Assembly: GCF_014650175.1 (NCBI RefSeq)
Contig: NZ_BMUL01000009.1
Location: 124,001 to 188,000, forward strand
Source of the DNA: Streptomyces termitum
GTDB lineage: Bacteria > Actinomycetota > Actinomycetes > Streptomycetales > Streptomycetaceae
Reading direction: 5' to 3'
Length of the DNA: 64,000 bases
Shown: positions 60,891 through 64,000 of the stretch, one piece after another
How positions within the stretch are numbered: the stretch's first letter is position 1
Layout of the letters: each line of letters opens with the position of its first letter
The notes under the pieces: generated by a model
Told to the model about the DNA's origin: nothing
Databases searched by the model: none
What the model saw: the letters and a program-made list of their open reading frames with translations, nothing else
Made by a program: the position numbers and the translations under genes

Positions 60891-61265
60891 ATGTTCATGC
60901 GACGACGCCCCCTCGCCCGCCCGGTGGTCCGGCCGGCCGGCGCCCCGCTGTTGCGCGGCGCGCTCGTCGGCGGAGCCGCGTACGCCGCGGGCCGCAGCCA
61001 GGCGCGGGCCGCCCGCCGCGAGCAGGACCAGGAAGAGGCCATCGCCGACCTCCAGACGCAGCAGACGCAGCAGTCTCGACAGGCACAGCAACCCCGACAA
61101 CCCCAGCAGGCACCGCCGCAGCCCCAGCAGGCGACGCCCGCCCCCACCGGGCAGGGCCCGGCCGGTCTCACCGAACAGCTCGCCCGTCTCGGCGAACTGG
61201 CGCAGCAGGGCCTGCTCACCCCGGAGGAGTTCGCCGCGGCCAAGGCCCGCCTCCTCGGCACCTGA
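60891..61265 (+). CDS. SHOCT-domain protein with Gln-rich linker
   Basis: This 124-residue protein begins MFMRRRPLARPVVRPAG with a short hydrophobic stretch (LLRGALVGGAAYAAG). A Gln/Pro-rich linker (QTQQTQQSRQAQQPRQPQQ) follows, then the SHOCT motif LGELAQQGLLTPEEFAAAKA. It is cotranscribed with the preceding gene. Confidence 0.85.
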   Translation: MFMRRRPLARPVVRPAGAPLLRGALVGGAAYAAGRSQARAARREQDQEEAIADLQTQQTQQSRQAQQPRQPQQAPPQPQQATPAPTGQGPAGLTEQLARLGELAQQGLLTPEEFAAAKARLLGT

Positions 61266-61340
61266 GGACCGGCGCCGAACCCGCCCGCCCCCGACGCGCC
61301 TTCGAACCGAACCGGACCGAACCGGACCGAACCGAACCGG

Positions 61341-61440
61341 ACTTGGTCGGACCGGACCGGACTTGGTCGGACCGGACCGGACTTGGCCGGACCGAACCGG
61401 ACTTGGCCGGACCGAACCGAATCGGGCCGGACCAGGCTGG
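61341..61440. repeat. 20-bp tandem repeats
   Basis: ACTTGGTCGGACCGGACCGG starts at 61341 and 61361; ACTTGGCCGGACCGAACCGG or A at 61381 and 61401; a degenerate fifth copy ends at 61440. The period is exactly 20 bp, and CCGAACCGGAC-type flanks extend it left to about 61303. It fills the space between the convergent SHOCT and peroxiredoxin genes and could act as a transcription end, though it is not a simple hairpin. Confidence 0.85.
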
Positions 61441-61462
61441 GCCGGACCGAACCGGAAGCGGT

Positions 61463-61921
61463 TCAGGAGGCGCGCAGGGCCGCCAGCGCGGCGAGGGCGC
61501 GGTCCGCGTGGGCGCTCATGCGGAGTTCGCTGCGGACGACCTCCTTCACCCGGCGGTCCTGCCCGATGACGAACGTGACCCGCTTCGTCGGCGCCAGCGA
61601 GAAGCCGCGCCGGACGCCGAACCGTTCGCGCACGGTGCCCTCCGGGTCGGCCAGGAGCGGATAGCCGAACGAGTGCCGCTCGCTGAACTCCCGCTGCCGC
61701 TCCACCGCGTCCCCGCTCACCCCGACCGGCAGCGCGCCCGCCGCCCGGAACTCGGCGGCCAGGTCCCTGAAGTGGCACGCCTCGGCGGTGCAGCCCGGGG
61801 TGAGCGCCGCCGGGTAGAAGAAGAGGACGACCGGCCCCTCGGCCAGCAGCCCGGTGAGGGTGCGGGGGGTCCCGGTTTCATCCGGAAGGGTGAAGTTTTC
61901 GACGAGGTCGCCGACATCCAT
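61463..61921 (-). CDS. bcp: Peroxiredoxin of the BCP/AhpE group
   Basis: This 152-residue thiol peroxidase has VVLFFYPAALTPGCTAEACH, with the peroxidatic Cys in PGCT and a resolving Cys five residues later, as in BCP. ADPEGTVRERFGV and RVTFVIGQDRRVKEVV follow. It reduces peroxides using thioredoxin. ATG 61921 follows GAGAGAGGG. Confidence 0.93.
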   Translation of the reverse strand: MDVGDLVENFTLPDETGTPRTLTGLLAEGPVVLFFYPAALTPGCTAEACHFRDLAAEFRAAGALPVGVSGDAVERQREFSERHSFGYPLLADPEGTVRERFGVRRGFSLAPTKRVTFVIGQDRRVKEVVRSELRMSAHADRALAALAALRAS

Positions 61922-62019
61922 GGGGTCCGCCCTCTCTCCGCGCGCCCCCGGCCGCGCCGGTGTGCGCCTCTGCCCGGTCCGCCGGCCGGCCCGGCGCGGT
62001 ACCCGAGTACCCGAGAGTT

Positions 62020-62619
62020 CTACCGCAGGGTAGGAGCCGCCGTCACCCCGGTGCCGTCCCGCCCGGCGGCGATCCGGGCCTCCAGGACCGCGAGCACCCG
62101 CTCCCCCCAGCGGAGGTTCTCCTCCTCCAGGGACCGGCCGCGCATCAGTGTCAGGTACGGGCCGACGCGCTCGGCCTCGCGCAGGTACGCCTCCTCGTCC
62201 CGGCCGCCCAACAGCCACTCGCGCAGCCGCTCGTAGCGCGCGAGCCGGTCCCGCGAGGCGTCCATCCGCCGGGCCACGAACCCCCGTACCGCCTCGGTGT
62301 CGCCGCCGTCGCACGCCTGCACCTGCACCATCAGCTCGTCGCGCACCGCGGTCGGCCGGGGCGCGACGGAGGTGAAGGAGTCGAGGTCCCGGCGTCCCTC
62401 CGGGGTGAGGCTGAACATCCGCTTGTTCGGGCGGCGTTCCTGCTCGACCATCCGGGCCGTGATGAGACCGGCCTCCGAGAGGCGGTCGAGCTCGCGGTAG
62501 AGCTGCTGGGGGGTGGCGGCCCAGAAATTGGCGACGGACACGTCGAAGATCTTCGCGAGGTCGTATCCGGATGCCTCGCCCTCCAGGAGAGCGGCGAGGA
62601 CGGCGTGCTTGAGGGACAT
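62020..62619 (-). CDS. PadR-family regulator
   Basis: This 199-residue PadR protein has the winged helix LKHAVLAALLEGEASGYDLAK then ATPQQLYRELDRLSEAGLIT and a C-terminal helical dimerisation part. ATG 62619 is close to a perfect inverted repeat (62637-62670). It faces the SRPBCC gene and probably controls it and itself. Confidence 0.92.
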   Translation of the reverse strand: MSLKHAVLAALLEGEASGYDLAKIFDVSVANFWAATPQQLYRELDRLSEAGLITARMVEQERRPNKRMFSLTPEGRRDLDSFTSVAPRPTAVRDELMVQVQACDGGDTEAVRGFVARRMDASRDRLARYERLREWLLGGRDEEAYLREAERVGPYLTLMRGRSLEEENLRWGERVLAVLEARIAAGRDGTGVTAAPTLR

Positions 62620-62636
62620 CCGGACACGCTAGCAGT

Positions 62637-62670
62637 CCGTTGAATAGTTTCCTCCGCACCTATTCAACGG
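62637..62670. promoter_or_regulatory. Inverted-repeat operator for the PadR regulator
   Basis: CCGTTGAATAG at 62637-62647 and CTATTCAACGG at 62660-62670 form a perfect 11-bp inverted repeat with a 12-base spacer. Centres are about two turns apart, suiting a PadR dimer. It sits between the divergent padR and SRPBCC genes. Confidence 0.75.
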
Positions 62671-62750
62671 GCGGACGATCCACGGTCCGTGGGGCCCGGA
62701 ACGGACCCTCCCGCATGGCAGCGGACCCCGCCGCCTGCCTAGCTTGTGCC

Positions 62751-63236
62751 ATGGACACCTCGACGTACGTCTACACCAGTTACATCAGGACCACCCCCGG
62801 CGAACTCTGGAAGGCGCTCACCGAGCCGGAGCTGACCCGGCGCTACTGGGGCGTGGCCTTCGAGACGGAGTGGACCCCGGGGTCGCCGATGGTCTGGGAG
62901 GAGGGCGGCCGCCGCACCGCCGACCCCGGACAGGTCGTCGTCGAGGCGGTGCCGGGCCGCTGCCTCGCGTACACCTGGCACACCTTCACCCCCGCCTGGG
63001 CGCGGGCGGTCCGCCTCGACGAGGAGGTGTACGCGCGCCTCTCCCGCGAGCCCCGGTCCACCGTCGCCTTCGAGGTCGAACCCTCCGGGGACACGGTGCG
63101 GCTGACCGTCCGCCACGGCGGCCTGGTGCCGGACGGGCTGCTGCGGGGCCTCGTCGGCGAGGGCTGGCCCGCCATCGTCTCCAGTCTCAAGTCGCTCCTG
63201 GAGACCGGCGAGGAGCTCCCCGAGCCGCCCCGCTGA
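62751..63236 (+). CDS. SRPBCC-family protein (AHSA1-like)
   Basis: This 161-residue START-fold protein has YIRTTPGELWKALTEPELTR then RYWG, PGSPMVWEEGG and PAIVSSLKSLLETG. These AHSA1-type proteins bind hydrophobic ligands and are often paired with HTH regulators. ATG 62751 has no ribosome site; TAGCTT (62740-62745) lies six bases upstream, as in leaderless transcripts. Confidence 0.9.
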   Translation: MDTSTYVYTSYIRTTPGELWKALTEPELTRRYWGVAFETEWTPGSPMVWEEGGRRTADPGQVVVEAVPGRCLAYTWHTFTPAWARAVRLDEEVYARLSREPRSTVAFEVEPSGDTVRLTVRHGGLVPDGLLRGLVGEGWPAIVSSLKSLLETGEELPEPPR

Positions 63237-63254
63237 GGACCTCGCCCCGCGCGG

Positions 63255-64000
63255 CTACGCCGCCTTCTCCGGCGGTGCGGCGGACGGCCCGGTCGGGGAC
63301 GGCCCGGCGGCGGACGGCCCGGTGGGGGACGGCCCGGCGGCGGACGTCGAGGTGTCGGCGTCCGGGGTGCTCGGCGCCGGTTCGCCCAGCAGCAGCCGGG
63401 GCCGGCGCTGGAGACCGGCGCCCACCAGGACGCCGAGGGCGATGGCCGCGACCGTGATGACGGTGCCGACCAGACTGGCCAGCCCGCCGTCGGTGTCCTT
63501 CCGCACGATGATCTCCGAGACGCTGGTGAGGCCGACCGCGCCGGGCACCAGCAGCCAGAAGCAGGGCAGGAAGACGACCTGGTCGGGGGTGCGGGAGCGC
63601 TTCTCGATCCAGCTCGCCATCGGCGGCAGCAGCGCCCCGGCCGCGAAGGCGCCGAAGGTCGCCCCGGCGATCCCGGAGGCGACCGTCTGCACCAGCCGTT
63701 CGGTGAGGAGCGCGCCGAGCAGCCAGCCGGTGACCCGGGGCGGGGCGGAGAAGTACAGCAGGAAGCCGAAGCCCAGGAGCAGCACGCCGGCCCAGGGCGC
63801 CCACGCGCCCAGCGGCGCGGCGGCGGGCCCGTCCGGGGGGCGGGGCCGCAGCAGTTCGGAGCCGACCAGGATGCCGAGCGAGAGCAGCAGCAGGACGCTG
63901 ACCGCCCCGGCCAGCCGGGACATCCCGGAGAGCGCGGCTCCGGTGGCGAGTTCGATGGCGCCGAGCGTGAGCGCCGCGCCGGGCAGGAAGGCGATGAGCG
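63255..64000 (-). CDS. ThrE-type threonine/serine exporter, C-terminal part (window edge)
   Basis: The frame continues past 64000. Visible are FLPGAALTLGAIELATGAAL, then seven or so membrane segments with LLPPMASWIEKRSRTPDQVV and FLPCFWLLVPGAVGL, the ThrE C-terminal region. The protein ends in a Pro/Ser/Ala tail with a near repeat of AAGPSPTGPS. The upstream ThrE periplasmic domain is outside the window. It exports threonine and serine in known cases. Confidence 0.85.
   Translation of the reverse strand, partial: LIAFLPGAALTLGAIELATGAALSGMSRLAGAVSVLLLLSLGILVGSELLRPRPPDGPAAAPLGAWAPWAGVLLLGFGFLLYFSAPPRVTGWLLGALLTERLVQTVASGIAGATFGAFAAGALLPPMASWIEKRSRTPDQVVFLPCFWLLVPGAVGLTSVSEIIVRKDTDGGLASLVGTVITVAAIALGVLVGAGLQRRPRLLLGEPAPSTPDADTSTSAAGPSPTGPSAAGPSPTGPSAAPPEKAA

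Noticed and set aside
61303..61460. Possible CRISPR or protein repeat domain
   Set aside because: Contiguous 20-bp units without spacers, located between two gene ends; translations show no plausible protein.

Overview
The window is high-GC actinobacterial DNA and almost certainly comes from a Streptomyces chromosome. The signs are strong third-position G/C, GTG and TTG starts, ATGA/GTGA stop-start overlaps inside operons, three separate conservon operons (CvnA sensor, CvnB Roadblock, CvnC DUF742, CvnD GTPase, with P450s), a melC1-melC2 tyrosinase operon and many streptomycete-type regulators. No rRNA, tRNA or CRISPR array was seen.

Region 1 (1-13.9 kb) looks like one flank of an acarbose-type (acarviosin) pseudo-oligosaccharide cluster. 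It holds a class III aminotransferase (cut by the window edge), RmlA and RmlB (together the route to dTDP-4-amino-4,6-dideoxyglucose), a 1033-residue secreted GH13 amylase with pullulanase-type accessory domains, a kinase closely resembling acarbose 7-kinase AcbK, and a second secreted amylase with starch-binding domains. Between them lie a radical SAM enzyme, an aldo/keto reductase and a GMC oxidoreductase in the same operon as the kinase. Three intergenic regions share CTTGC/GCAAG motifs, which points to common maltose-type control. The cyclitol genes expected of such a cluster would lie to the left of position 1.

Region 2 (13.9-23.5 kb) is conservon 1: cvnABCD followed by two P450s, one CYP157-like without the K-helix ExxR motif and one normal CYP154-like enzyme. 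Next come an SDR, a CASTOR/POLLUX-like ion channel, a PhnA-like zinc-ribbon protein and an ArsR-type regulator.

Region 3 (23.4-30.9 kb) is a scarred accessory stretch. It has two IS transposase remnants flanking the melC operon, a SAM methyltransferase, decayed ABC-transporter genes with a microsatellite, an HD hydrolase, a luciferase-like gene apparently interrupted in frame by a 191-bp MITE-like element, and a DUF1684 gene.

Region 4 (31-37 kb) is conservon 2 with a second ExxR-less P450, which meets a class I terpene synthase tail to tail. Region 5 (37-47.3 kb) carries an SNF2 helicase/SWIM pair, a fatty acid desaturase, a MOSC protein, a tannase-like secreted hydrolase, two hypothetical genes and a methyltransferase beside a 14-bp GATC-rich tandem array. 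Region 6 (47.4-53.7 kb) is conservon 3, headed by an MHYT membrane sensor and with a NIT-domain CvnA, then an F420-type flavin enzyme and an orphan CvnB. Region 7 (53.7-64 kb) has two DnaA-box-like sequences, hypothetical genes, a polysaccharide deacetylase lipoprotein, a MreB-like protein, flavohaemoglobin with NsrR and a recognisable NsrR operator, SHOCT proteins, a peroxiredoxin, a PadR regulator with a clear inverted-repeat operator facing an SRPBCC gene, and the end of a ThrE-type exporter.
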